Assembly: GCA_023374025.1 (NCBI GenBank)
Contig: SIJG01000018.1
Coordinates: forward strand, 837,947 to 901,946
DNA from: Heterodera schachtii
Taxonomy: Eukaryota > Nematoda > Chromadorea > Rhabditida > Heteroderidae
Reading direction: 5' to 3'
Length of the DNA stretch: 64,000 nucleotides
Position 1 is the first letter of the stretch, and each line of letters begins with the position of its first letter. The notes beneath the pieces are model-generated. The model was not told the origin of the DNA, searched no databases, and saw only the letters and a program-made list of their open reading frames with translations. Position numbers and translations under genes: made by a program. Positions 13,471 to 25,180 of this stretch are shown piece after piece.

Positions 13471-15003
13471 TCAATCGTTGCTGTTCGGTCCGACTTTGGC
13501 CTCCGACTCCAACACTTTCGGAAGGTCCTTCAGGGAAACGTTCTGTGAGCCTCTCTTGGCACTTTTCGCCTTCGTTTCGGGCCCCGACTTCCAACCGATA
13601 AAACTGACCATTTGAAAGGTCGCCGGGTAACTAAACAAATCAGCGAATTCTTACAATTAAAGTGATTGGTTCTCAGAATCAGTCCCACCGGTTCTCCTCT
13701 CCAAACATTGCGTTGTAAATGCAATCGGCTGCTATTAAAATTTCCCTCTTCAAATTTGGCGAACGATTGACCGACGCATTTGACTCGGCCATCAGCTGAA
13801 GGTCGTACATCAATGCGAACATGTTGGGGTATTCGACCTGAAATGTGGTGGAAGAAAAGCCGAATGTCCCGTCAATGTCAAAACGAACGAACGGTTAATT
13901 CGTCCACGTCAATCGTCGTCAGAATGAAGCCGGCATTTGTCAACATTCCGACAATGTCCTGGGGCTGAACAAACGGCGAAATGTGCGCCCCAATTCCGCC
14001 CAATCGTTCACTCTCGGCCAATTGCAGAGAAATGCGCAATTCGTTGACGGTGTCCCCGGCCAACATTCCCCCAATAAATGCGCCGTCGGGGCGAAGCACG
14101 CGAAAACAGCGACGAAACCACGCGGGGAGGTCGTTGATCCAATGGGCGGAAAGACAGCTGAGGAGGAGGTCGCAACATTGGGGCCGAAAGGGCATGAATT
14201 CCTCGTCAGAAACCAGCGAAAGGGTAGGGAACTGAAGAAAACAGTGGGAAAAGATGCACGGAGGGGGGGGGGGACATTTTGGAAGGTTGGGAAAATGGGG
14301 GGGGGGGGATTTCGATACAAATTGTTTTGAATTTCCGGGACTCCGTTCAATTTAAAATGCCGGGGGAGGGTGGGCCTTTAAAGTGCCGGGGGAGGGTGGG
14401 CCAAGTCTTTTGAAGCGGTTCGCTTGGCCACCTCTTTCTCCGCCGCCTTTTCGCTCCTCGCCACCATTTTCTCGCTCATGTCACACTGCACAAAACAGCC
14501 AACATTTTCGCCGATCAGATGAGGCCTTCAAATGTGTGCCAATTGTATTAAATTGGTGGTAATTACGCGTAATTAGCCCACCCGACGTGTCCCGCCGCGC
14601 AGCCCAACTCAATGACCAACGGATTCGGCCGAATTACGTCGAACACTAAAAAGTGCGGCACAATCTTTCAGCGCAATTCCCATGAAATGGCTTTGGCGGT
14701 ACCTTTGTCGGCGATTCGATAGCCAAACTGAAAAATGGAAAAGCTCAGAAAAAGAAAGGCATTGCTTCTCCGCCCGCTTTACTTCGTCCCTTATAAATTT
14801 GCATTCTCCGAATTCGCTTTGCTCTGCTGCCCAATTGCGCTGTCTTCGCTTCGTTTCTCTGTCGAAAATCTGAGGCATCAAATGTTTTTTTTCAAAATAA
14901 TTACTTTCAATTCGGGTGGCAAAGTGCGCACACTCATCGCCATGCGAGGGGAAAAGGCATTTCGGACAGTGTTCAGAAGAACAGTGGAGGATGGCATTGA
15001 CAT
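13471..15003 (-). CDS. NDUFAF5: NDUFAF5-type complex I assembly methyltransferase/hydroxylase
   Basis: NDUFAF5 has a SAM-binding fold and modifies an arginine of the NDUFS7 subunit during early complex I assembly in mitochondria. Exon 1 starts at 15003 and encodes MSMPSSTVLLNTVRNAFSPR, a plausible mitochondrial presequence. It splices to IFDRETKRRQRNWAAEQ, the family N-terminal block. Then come a SAM-site-like ELGCAAGHVG, DEEFMPFRPQCCDLLLSCLSAHWINDLP, DGAFIGGMLAGDTVNELR and GGIGAHISPFVQPQDIVGML. VEYPNMFALMYDLQLMAESNA follows, and the C-terminal exon has MVSFIGWKSGPETKAKSAKRGSQNVSL. The stop is at 13471. An intron near 14250-14410 holds two G homopolymers and a 22-bp tandem duplication. It is the most downstream gene of a four-gene same-strand cluster. 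Confidence 0.93.
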
Positions 15004-15189
15004 GCCGTATTTGAAGGAAAGAGAAATTTAATGATCAAATTAAATATTTTTTTAAATTTCAAATTTCTTAAAAACAAAATAATGAAATTGAAAAGGGGGA
15101 ATAACAGCATAATAAATAAACATACATAATCACAGTGAACAAATGAACAAATTATGTAATTATATGCAAATTTAAAGGCACAGTTTTTG

Positions 15190-16955
15190 TTATTCGTTCT
15201 TCAGCGGAAAATGGGCGGAAGACGAAGAATTTCTGCAGGACAAAATAATCACAGAAAAGTGAAGGGCGTGGAGGAGAATGGCACTGAAAGGCGTTGAAGG
15301 AAAAACATTCCAACAAAATTCGACACCCAACAAAATCAGAGTTCTGAAAGGAAGAAATAAAAAGAAAAAACAGCAAAACACCTGATCACAATTTGTTTGG
15401 GAGAGAACACCGACCTAAACAAAAATGTAAAAAATATTTAAAAAAAGAACAAAAAAATTACCCATTCCCGGGGCCATTTTCAATGTGTGGCGCGGAATAA
15501 AGAGGGGAGAAGAGAAGATAAGGCAACGAATGGTAATACCAACAGTAAAATTGGTAGTGGAGAGAACGGGCAAAAGCCATTCCGATTAAATTGGAGGTGA
15601 AAAAGGCGAAGAGAATGTCTAAAGTTTGGGAAAATGGATCAAAAGGGGAAAAGGCGCAAATTGCCATGAGCATCGAGACGGAGCAGTACACCGAAGAGCA
15701 ATTTGTGCAGCGAAGTCAGCAATCCACCAGTGCTTCTGGAAAACACACGAAATCGGCCGAAAAAACAGAAAAACAAACAAACCGAAACCAAAATTTTAGC
15801 GCAAAAATTGTCAAAAAAGAGAGGTGAGCGACTAAAAGTGCAATGTGAAAACGGCGATCGAGAAAGACGGACTCGGGAAGAAAGCGCCAATTAACCGTCC
15901 ACTGGAAGAGAAAAACACGGCCCAATTCGAAAGCTTTGCTAACATAAGCAAAACAGTCGAAAGCGAGAAATTCCAAAGCCAAGAGCATCTCAAAAGAGCC
16001 AAATTAAAGGAGCAGGAATTAATTGCTAATTGCCTGAATTAGCAGCGCAATGGCCAAGTGCCAAACGGTTTGGACAAATCCGTTGCCGAGGAGAAGGACA
16101 AATAAAAGGGCGGGAGAAAACAGCAAAATGTTCATTTTCACGGCGACAGCGAAACTCAAAAGGGAAAATTCGCAATTGGAAAAGGCTTTTTAATTGCAAA
16201 TCCGACAGAACCTGAAAAGCACACAACCGAAGAGAGAATAGCGAGAAACGAGCAAATTCAAAGAGACGAAAAACAAAAGCATTGCGATGGGATCGTTGAA
16301 AAGGCGCAAAACGAAAATCGAATGGACGCGGTAAGAAGTGAGACAAACCAAAGGCAGCACAAAAGGGGGGACCTGAAAAGAGACGCATTTTGAAGGGATG
16401 GCAAAGGGACGGACGGACCCTTCCACTGAGAAAGTAAAGACGAAAAACCAGCAAAAGGTTGGCCAAATAAGCAAAGCCAAAGAGACATTGGGCACGAAGC
16501 ACGTTTTTGCCATGGTCAGTGAGGTGGTAAAAGAGCCGGAAAATGTGGAGATGCCCAGCGGGGTAACTAAATTACGTACTGAAAAGAGAAACCAAAAACC
16601 ATCACCCCTTCGGGAATCCCTAATTATTATTTTGATTGACTCACACAATTGGGCCCGTGTCCCCCCGAATTTGCGTGTAATTTCTCTGTCCGTCTTCATA
16701 AACTTCGACGTGCTGCATGTAAGTGGACCAGTCAATCTCCGTGTCTAAAATTGATTTGAAAAGCGAAAAGCAACGAAAGAACCACAGACATGGGACCAAT
16801 CGGATGATTTGGAAAACGATGCCAATTTCGACAAGAAACATGAGAGAAGCGGTCAGAAGAAAACCCTTCGAGTTGACAGTGAACATCAAATTCAGAAAAG
16901 TGCGCACAATGCCATTTCGAGAATTGGAAAAAGAGAAATTGCGATTGTCCAACAT
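15190..16955 (-). CDS. ALG3: ALG3 alpha-1,3-mannosyltransferase (dolichol-linked oligosaccharide)
   Basis: ALG3 adds the first lumenal mannose to Man5GlcNAc2-PP-dolichol in the ER during N-glycan precursor synthesis. The start at 16955 gives [19 protein letters not shown]-rich segments follow, then [22 protein letters not shown] with the conserved [13 protein letters not shown]. Later come [22 protein letters not shown], the signature [20 protein letters not shown], and [26 protein letters not shown]. The C-terminus reads [31 protein letters not shown] and ends at 15190. The length and multi-pass topology suit the family. It lies 186 bp upstream of NDUFAF5 and 191 bp downstream of the SDHD stop, all on the same strand, which suggests co-transcription. 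Confidence 0.94.
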
Positions 16956-17146
16956 TTCAAATCGAATTTACAAAGAACGACGGCCTAATTGACATAAAGA
17001 AAGTTTAATTACCCAAATTACAATTTAAATTGAAAAAGAGAAAAGTATTTGCTGCAATGAACTTTATACGATTTCGCACCATTAATTGATATTCCATAAA
17101 ATTTTTATACAGTATTTAAAATGCTACGGTAACAAAAGATCGACAC

Positions 17147-17672
17147 CTACAAACTGAAGACCATTTCAAAGGCTTTGGTCAGTCCAACATCGTTGTAATT
17201 GAACATCAGTAAGCCAACCAAAAGCACAACGGAAGCGATGTAAGGGACAGCCGGCGCCATTTTGGCCAACGCTTTGCCAATGACCAGGGGCCTCGCGTAG
17301 TCCTAAAGGGGTTTTGGGTGGACATTCCAAATGATGGCATTGTCAAAAGTCACCTGGACAACAGCCATTATGCCCCTGAAATTCATTTTACAAGATTAAC
17401 AACGAATAATAAAATGTAAAAGACGACCAATGCGAGTGGAGAACAATCGCAGCAGTTAAAGCATAATCCACGAGGGGCGCGTGGACGAAATAAGCGAGGG
17501 GAAAAAGCGGAACAATCGCAGCGGCGAAATAACGTTCAAATTTGTAATGGAAGGCATGCGGACCCATCGCCTTCGTCGGAGAGGCCATTTGGACGGCATT
17601 TCTGACGGCGAAAGGCGGCACAGCAGACGCACCCTTACGCAGCAACAATCCACCACAAATTTGGCGAAGCAT
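17147..17672 (-). CDS. SDHD: Succinate dehydrogenase cytochrome b small subunit (SDHD)
   Basis: This is a membrane-anchor subunit of respiratory complex II that contributes to haem b and ubiquinone binding. The protein starts [29 protein letters not shown], an N-terminal mitochondrial presequence. Then come [29 protein letters not shown] and [13 protein letters not shown], which contains the haem-ligand histidine region. The following exons give VVQDYARPLV and a last membrane helix ending [12 protein letters not shown]. Three membrane segments are visible, as expected. It sits between Cactin (123 bp upstream) and ALG3 (191 bp downstream) on the same strand. Confidence 0.93.
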
Positions 17673-17795
17673 TCCCTTAACTGTTTATACCCAATTAAGG
17701 AAAAAACAAGCAGATAAATTAAAACTGGAATTCAACAATTAATGAAAATTCAATAATAGTGAAGAAAGTTTATTACAGTTTTAAATGGAAAAGAA

Positions 17796-20623
17796 TCAGC
17801 GACGATAACGGTATCGTTTGAAAAAGAACCAAAGTTGAAAAATCCCATTCTGAAATTGACATTTGTATCCGTGCTTGTAGTTGACTTCCCATTCTCGGTT
17901 CACGATTTTGAAGGCAATGTCTTCATAGGGCGGTCCCGCGCAAAAGCGAAGAATGGAAAAGTCGGGGTCATCGCATCTGATCAGAGTGAAGGTGGGCGTC
18001 TGTGTCGGGTCTAACAAATCCGGGAAGAATATCTGTAACAGAACCACCCTTTTATGTTGTACGAAAGTAAGCCAAATTGTGTAAATACATTAAAACGGTA
18101 TCCCTGCACAATTTTAGGCGGCGGATTGTCAATGTCGTAGTGCGTTTGGTTGTATTTGTTCCAGTCAAATCCGGTGTGCACCTTAACAGAAATAATTCTA
18201 AACCAACAAAAGTCAATCACGAACTCTGTTGAAATAGCGGGGCTTCCTCGGACGGTATTTATCAGACCAAAGGAAATTCTGCTTTTCGAGCTTTTCTTCG
18301 ACAGAAAATTCGGCCTCGTCCTGGTCCATTCCTTGCCTTGCGATCTCCAACATTCTTTTGTCCTTGGCCTTAACATATCGATTAAACCAGAAACTAACAA
18401 TTGTAAGAAAACGTCAATAAAACAAAATAGGACATTAAATGAATAAAGGAAATCCCTTGAAGAATTTGGCTAAATTAAGATATTTTTTACTTCCTAAATA
18501 ACTTTTACACGCATTTTTTTAAGCATTCTTTTTTTTATTTGTGTGCACATAAAAGGGAAGTAGCAGAAAACGTTCTAAAATTCACAATTTCTGAATTTCT
18601 ACTTTTAAGCGACATAAAAGGGAACCAACGCCTGAACTCCCTCACCCCCCCCCCCCTTAAGATGTGAATTTCCCGCAAAGCCACCGTCAGTTTTCCAGTT
18701 GCATCTTCTTTATGTTGTGTTGCTAAACGAGTATCATTCATCCGCTTTTCATCTTCCGCTTCGTCCAAAATTTCTATGCCAGGCATTGTGTGTGATAAGC
18801 TTCCGTACGCCGGACTGTAGCGACCATACTCATATAGAACTGTTGAGAATTGCTCCGACATGCCTCTGGCTTCGAGTTGCCTTAAATATCAACCAATTAA
18901 TGGATCCAAATTGTCGTTATTTACTGATTCATTTGCTCCCTTTGTTCATCGTCTGCCCCGATGAACTGCTCAATTGTGAATGGCATTGCCTTCGTTTCCT
19001 GCTGCACATTTTGCTGTTTGTCCTCGTATTTCGCCTTTTCCCGCTTCGTCTTTTGTTCGATTTCCATCTCCAATTCGTCCTCTGATGGTTTCTCCTCATC
19101 TGTCTCCCCACTGTCCTTTTCAACGGTTTCTTCTTCAACTTGGTCACGGTCATCACTTTTATCCATTTGATTAATCTGCTCCTGACGAATAATTTTCAGA
19201 CGCAGTTGAGTCATTTTGGTGTGCAACTCTTTGAGGCGCTGTTTGGCCATAAAGGGCCTTAGCGAATCCAACAACGACTCCCAATATGTCACATCGGTCC
19301 CTCTGTTCGCGTTCGAAATTCTTGCAGTGATTTGACTCTCAAGCTGTTCAAGTTCGTCGTAAGTTTTCCCCTGAATTATCCATGGTCAAATTTAAATTAG
19401 CAAAGCATTAGAATACCTTAAATATCTTATTCACTTCCTCTTGTACTGATGAATGAACTGTTCCGATGTCTGCTGTTCGTTTTCGCGTGTCTAACAATCG
19501 TTTCATTCCATTTTTGGCGACTGTTTCTATGTCATCCCAATAACATTTGTTCTTATGGCCATCGATTAGACGATAAACCTATAAATGGTAGTAGAATTTT
19601 GTCATTTTTGAATTAAAAAGAGGAGGTTTTTGACTATGCCTTGAACCATATTAATGAACTGTGTAACAAGAACAGACTTACTTGAATGTCGGCAATTAGG
19701 TCTTCAAAATCTTCGATGGAGTCCGTGGGAAGGAAAGTCAACGGATTGTTCAGTTCAAATGCTGTGCCTTGGTTCGCTTCGTCCGCGTAAGAAATATACC
19801 TTTGACAGACTTTTGCAAATGGTCCATCCTTTCCGTCCCTTAGCTCACTTTGCCAAGAAATCAATTGGTTTTGCTCTGCCCTCCTTTATGCGAATAGAAG
19901 AGCGCAACTTCGCCTGTTTTAGATGAAAAACATCCTCTGTACGACTCCAATCGCACTGGCGTCTCTCCTGGTCCCTCGTGATCATTTCCATGTCTTCCCT
20001 CGCTGCGTCCCGCGCCTCCCTATTTCGCTTTAACTGTTCCATTTCGGCAAAATTCTTAGCAATAGTTTCGCGGTTTCTGAATTACTTTAAGTTAAAGATT
20101 AATTTGGCTGCTTTTCTTACACTTTCTCGGCCTTTTTTACAGATACATTCGCCTTCCCTTCGGATTCCCATTTTTTCTTCCAAATAAATGTGTCAGTCAA
20201 ATTGGTGTCATTGAATGGATTGTTCAAGTCCGTATAAGGAATGCCTTCAGGAAAGGCATTAATTGTTTCTGCTCGTCTTCTTTCCTCCTTAAAAAAGCAA
20301 TTTTTATTGTAACAATTATTTTGACAGCTAAAATCAACCTTTTGCAACTTTTTCGCAAGTCTTCGTGTCCTTTTCTCATCGGGCGTTTCAATCTCTTTGA
20401 GTCGCTGTTTTTCCTCCTTTTCTCTCAAAATCTTTTCAAGCCTTTTCCTGTCAAGCACTTTGTCGAATTCTTTCTCCTCGCCTGAAGTTGAAGAAGACCG
20501 TCTTCTTCTGCTATACTTTTTGTCATGTTGTTCCCGTTTTTCATTTCTGTTTCTTTGTGCCGAATAGTCTGATGAAGGAGAACGATTTCTGATCCGCTCG
20601 TTTTTATTTCGGGAATAAGACAT
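17796..20623 (-). CDS. CACTIN: Cactin (spliceosome-associated protein)
   Basis: Cactin is a conserved nuclear protein that associates with the spliceosome. The C. elegans orthologue CACN-1 affects gonad cell migration. The N-terminus from 20623 (MSYSRNKNERIRNRSPSSDYSAQ) is Arg/Ser-rich, like splicing factors. The middle has charged helical stretches (EKILREKEEKQRLKEIETPDEKR, TINAFPEGIPYTDLNNPFNDTNLTDTFIWKKK). The C-terminal Cactin domain is very well conserved: VHTGFDWNKYNQTHYDIDNPPPKIVQGYRFN and FPDLLDPTQTPTF. It ends FCAGPPYEDIAFKIVNREWE...QNGIFQLWFFFKRYRYRR. The stop is at 17796. It is the first gene of the proposed four-gene operon and is divergent from MCU with about 160 bp between start codons. 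Confidence 0.96.
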
Positions 20624-20784
20624 TGATTTTAGATATTTCAAAACCTAAAATATCTTTTCATTAAAACTTTGCATTTTCCGGCAGCGGCACTGCCTAAGAT
20701 GCCTTTGGGTCTTAAAACATGCAATCATAAGCATAAAAAAATAAATTAACCATAAATAATATTCGAGTTAGTTATTTAGTTTTA
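20624..20784. promoter_or_regulatory. Shared divergent promoter region, Cactin/MCU
   Basis: Only 161 bp separate the Cactin start (minus) and the MCU start (plus). Any promoter elements for both genes must lie in this AT-rich stretch or inside the genes. No core motif can be named from sequence alone; the assignment rests on geometry. Confidence 0.45.
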
Positions 20785-22278
20785 ATGGCTCACATTGAAA
20801 ATTTCTTAAAAACACGCATATTTGCACGTCAACTTTATTCAGCAAAGAAACAATTCCGTCATGCGGTGAGCCGAAAAATTATATAGGTAGGTATGAAAAC
20901 CCTTACTTTTAGAATTATTCAACTCTATCAGATGATTTTAAAATTAAAAGTTCCACCACAACGGAGTTGGATTTCCAAAATAAGCTCGGAACTAATAAAC
21001 ATTTGGTAGATGGGAAAGAAATTCGCATTGAAAATGGACTGCCAATTATAAACATTGAACTTCCTTCACGGAAAGAAATTTGCAAGTTTTAATTCTAAAT
21101 ATTTCCTATTTAGGGAATTAATTAACGCGTAGAACTTCTTTCTCATATTTAGTCCATTTTAAGGTCGGTTTGTAATGCGACCAATGAGTGACACTGTCGG
21201 TTCCCTCTCTGAAGCATTGCAAAACGAAGACTCGGGGATTGAGCTCGTGACATTCTACAATTCAGGTTCATGAACCAGTAGAATTATGATGACTGAATTT
21301 GTTTAAATAGAAGGGTCAAGGATATCGAAAAGCACACGAATTCAGCATCTTTTAAGACTTCCCTCTTTCTACATTCGTATCAACGATACGTGAGTTTCCA
21401 AATGTTTTAATACGGTAATTTATATATGACTACATTTTTGCCAGGTTTTTCAAGTTCACCATAAATTCCTTTGTTTTTGAGAACATTGAGAACTTAGAAA
21501 CTCTGGATGGGATAAAGTCGAAAGTGAGTTCAAACATAAATCTAGGAATAATGCATTTTTAGGTATTTTCTATGTACAGCCTAATGAACATGGATGAATA
21601 CAAATTAAAATTGGAACATTCACTTATGGAAGAGATAGAAAATGTCGAACAAAGGCTCAGACCGCTGATAATCGTAGGTTTAATGTTTGTTTCCCACTGT
21701 TTGTTTGATACTCTTGTTTTTGGGCTCTCTCATCCGTTCTATGACTTTTCAGTTTAGGTACGATCTGCCATTGAAAAAGAATGTGAAGAATACACTCAAC
21801 GTGTCTTTTGGCTGGGATTTTCCGCAATTTGTTTTCAAGTTGGCGTTTTTGCCAGGTTTTAATTCTTTGATTCATTACATTTAATTTGACTTATTAAGAT
21901 TGACTTGGTGGGAATATTCATGGGATATAATGGAGCCGATCACTTACTTTTCTACTTTTTCTTCCGTGGTCATTGCTATGAGCTATTACATTGTTACAAA
22001 ACAAGTGCCCTTTCTCAATGATTTTTAATTTATCTTATTATTTTCCATTTCAGAATTTCGAATACACTTCGGCTCATTCTCGGGTACTGCGAAACGACTT
22101 TTACAAACGCTCCCTAAAATACGGGTGAGTTAAAATCATTTCTCATTTGGGATATTATTAATTCCAATTCAGTTTTGATGTGAAGCGTTACAATGAATTA
22201 CAAAAGCTCAAAATTGAATTGGTTTCTGAACTTAAGCAACTTCAAGATCCCTTCAGGGCAACTCATTGGACAAATTAG
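20785..22278 (+). CDS. MCU: Mitochondrial calcium uniporter pore subunit
   Basis: This is the pore-forming subunit of the inner-membrane calcium uniporter. The start MAHIENFLKTRIFARQLYSAKKQFRHA is a basic, amphipathic presequence. Exon 2 gives the N-terminal domain (EIRIENGLPIINIELPSRKEIC). RFVMRPMSDTVGSLSEALQNEDSGIELVTFYNS and RISKSTRIQHLLRLPSFYIRINDT follow. EHSLMEEIENVEQRLRPLI forms a coiled coil before TM1 (FWLGFSAICFQVGVFA). The selectivity-filter motif reads TWWEYSWDIMEPITYF, with the DIME aspartate and glutamate intact, and is followed by TM2 and a C-terminal coiled coil (NELQKLKIELVSELKQLQDPF). The stop is at 22276-22278. Key residues are all present, so the gene looks functional. Confidence 0.96.
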
Positions 22279-22700
22279 TCTTTCAAAGCGAAAACCGAAA
22301 TTGTACGTAAATAGTTGATGCTTTCCAACGATATTTCAGTTTTACTGGTGTATATTTAATATTTATGTTAGCAGATAACCTGGTTGTATTAATTTTTATG
22401 TGCTAGTCCCAAAAATTGTTTAACACTTATTGTACATGAAAAAAATTATTTGAAATCAAATATTTTCTATTATTAGAATGTACCAACGCCAAGCCATTGT
22501 GGGGAAAAGTGGGCGGTGCCTAAGAAAATGTAATGTATTTTGGATCCGATTACACGAAAATGTTTTTTCGGTTGTTGTTAAGCTAGTTTTCGAGTTATTA
22601 GTAACAATTTTCTAGTTTTTTTTACATCGCACCTAAAACCTAAAAAAATTCGAAAAACTATTATTTATTTTGGCGTTTTGCCCAAATTATTTAAAAAATG

Positions 22701-23167
22701 GGTAATAGTACCAATGGTACCCCCCCCTTTTTCGAAAAATGAAATTTAAAAAAAAAATTTTCGATTAAAGTCTGTATTAGGGGTTTTAAGGGTCGGAGAA
22801 TCCGAATCTGACATTAATTTCGACCTAGGTCGAACCCCGGAACCGAATTCGAGCAAAAAGTCGAAAATTCAAATTTTCGAATTTCTCATTTTTGGCCTTA
22901 AGACGAATTAGATATAGGGAAATACACTAAAAGTCGACAATTCATTAATAAAAAATCATCTAAACCATGTTTAGACAAAAAATGAGAAACTCGAAAATTT
23001 GAATTTTCGACTTTTCTCGAATTCGGGTCCGGGGTTCGGCCTAGTTCGAAATTAATGTCAGATTCGGATTCTCCGACCCTTAAAACCCCTAATATAGTCT
23101 TTACTCGAAAAATTTTTTTAAAAATTTCATTTTTCGAAAAAGGGGGGGTACCATCGGTACTATTACC
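22701..23167. repeat. Foldback element 1 (about 190-bp inverted arms)
   Basis: The left arm (22701-22893) and right arm (22977-23167) are near-perfect inverted copies around an ~83-bp spacer. The arm ends carry GGTAATAGTACC next to a C7-G7 tract. Internal arm sequence includes CGAATTCGGGTCCGGG, which recurs in foldback element 2. No open frame of transposase size is present, so it is a non-autonomous, MITE-like or hairpin-forming repeat between MCU and the F-box gene. Confidence 0.9.
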
Positions 23168-23577
23168 AAAAAATGCAATAAAAACGAAAAATTCACGCCT
23201 AAGAATCGACCCCAAAAATTTCTGAAAATACACCCCTATAAAATGAAAAATTTCTCAAAAATTTACAAAATTATTTATTTACATGACAAGAATTTTGGAT
23301 TTTAAAAATTATTTATCTCAATATTAATTTGGATTAATTTTGTTACTTTTTGGTTAAGATTTTAGGATTTTAAAAGTTTTTAGTAACACTAAATATAAGC
23401 CATATTTACAGTCAAGCTCAAAATTTATTGGAGCAAAAAAAAAAAAGATTTTTTTTTAATTAGCTTTCTCAAAAATGAATGGTGTTTTTTAGAGAAGCCA
23501 CGTTTCGGCAATTTTTGAGGGCCTGCGGAACTTCCTTTGATACCCACCTATATATGTATGATGTAAAAATTATTTAG

Positions 23578-24836
23578 ATGTTATCTAAGAAAATTCCTAA
23601 CGAATGTTGGGTGGCGATTATGAAGTTTTTGGACCGCGATGTTCTTCAGACAATGCAACTTGTGACAAATAAACATTGTCTTATTGTTGATAAATATTTC
23701 GATGTTTTTCCTCTCCGTGCCGTTGCTCGGTACTTCTCTTAGGAATTACTTCTCATTAGGCCGTTTTTCAGGTGCAAATTGCGTACGACTCGTTTCAATG
23801 ACATGAAATTGCTTTTGATTTACCGTGGGAGAACGATTGAGTCCAATTCAGATTTGCACTTGTGGCTTCGGCATTGTTTTGTCGGATGTATTGAGTTCAT
23901 CGTCAGTTTAATTCCCCCCCCCACCTCTTTTTATAGTTATCCGATTTTCAGGAATTCAAATTTACCAATGAAATCTTACGCGACCTTCAAGGAATGGGGC
24001 AACGAATCTTTCGACTCAATTACTGTGTTCTCGATTATCAAGGACGTTCATCTTCCCAATTAATTTCGCAGTATAAAATTGACACTCTCTTTTCTATCAG
24101 TGCTTTTCAGGTTTTTTTTTTCTTTAATTTAATTTTGTATCGAAAACAGAATTAAGTGACCGATCACCTGCAATTTTTGTGTCAATTTTTTTAGAAATGC
24201 CTTGGCGCCGTCTTTTCTTTCGGCCGTCGTTGTGAGTTCCGTCCGCTTATTTCTGACCTTCTTCGACTCCCTCCAAAATCATTTGTCATTGATTTCGAAG
24301 GGTACAAAGCCAAAGCAGAGGACAGCGAAGTGATAAGGCGAGTAGGAAAAGCTCACTTCCTTTTTTGGTGTAAAATTTAAAAAAAAAGTAGATCCCCACA
24401 AAAAGTTTAATTTTTTGCGGTGAAAAATGAATATTTTTATGTGGTCGAATTCCATAGTTTACATATTTTCACAACTTAAGATTTATATAATATTCTATTA
24501 AATCCTTTCAGTGTTTGGCTGAATAGCTTTTGTGATGAACATTGCGATGACTCCGCCAACCCAAAAGCGCTCTCCCTCAAAGGCTTTGATTATTCCGCTC
24601 TTTCGTTGGATTTAATCGAAACTTTGCACGAAGTTTCTTTTCTCTTAATGACAGATGCCTAAATTTTTGTTTTTCTTTAGGATTTTGTTAATTCAACAAA
24701 TAAACAAAGTTTTATTCTGAACGTTGAGTGCGACGATGAAATGAATTTGGAGCGGAAAGAAGAAAATCGGATAACCGGGGAGAAATTCAAAGTGAACGCC
24801 ACCGCGGAAGGGGACATTTGTGTGCGCAGAGAATGA
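23578..24836 (+). CDS. F-box-like protein of nematode-expanded type
   Basis: The protein starts MLSKKIPNECWVAIMKFLDRDVLQTMQLVTNK, a degenerate F-box (LP-x-CW...FL...L...V) expected to bind SKP1 in SCF ubiquitin ligases. Six short exons follow in consistent phase, with clear TTTCAG/TTTTTTAG acceptors. Segments include CKLRTTRFNDMKLLLIYRGRTIESNSDLHLWLRHCFVGCIEFI, EFKFTNEILRDLQGMGQRIFRLNYCVLDYQG and KCLGAVFSFGRRCEFRPLISDLLRLPPKSFVIDFEGYKAKAEDSE. The end is TGEKFKVNATAEGDICVRRE at 24836. Proteins of this general shape are highly expanded in cyst nematodes (family knowledge). The substrate is unknown, and no recognisable C-terminal repeat is present. Confidence 0.7.
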
Positions 24837-25180
24837 CCGACAGCGGCGATTTGCATTCTTTTTACATTTACAACAAACAAAAAATAGCTAACAATAAACA
24901 TCCCCCGTTACAGATTTTTACCTTTAGACAAATGTTCCGGGACACAAAATGGGATGGATTTTTAATTTTTTTTTTTACGCGTTTTAACCTGTTGATATAT
25001 TTTCAGTTTGTAATTGTTGATTCTGTATAAAATGGATTCAATTTACTTCTTTGAAAATTGCCAATGGTTATTTGGGAGACTTTTCTGCTTTTATCTTATT
25101 AGTTCTCCGTTTTTCAATTTTCAACTAATCTATTAGGTTTATTTAATATTTTAAAGTAAAAAAAGTGCTTTGTTCGCTTC

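Noticed and set aside
22701..23167. DNA transposon with its own transposase
   Set aside because: No open frame of useful length lies within the arms or spacer. Only a non-autonomous element can be supported.
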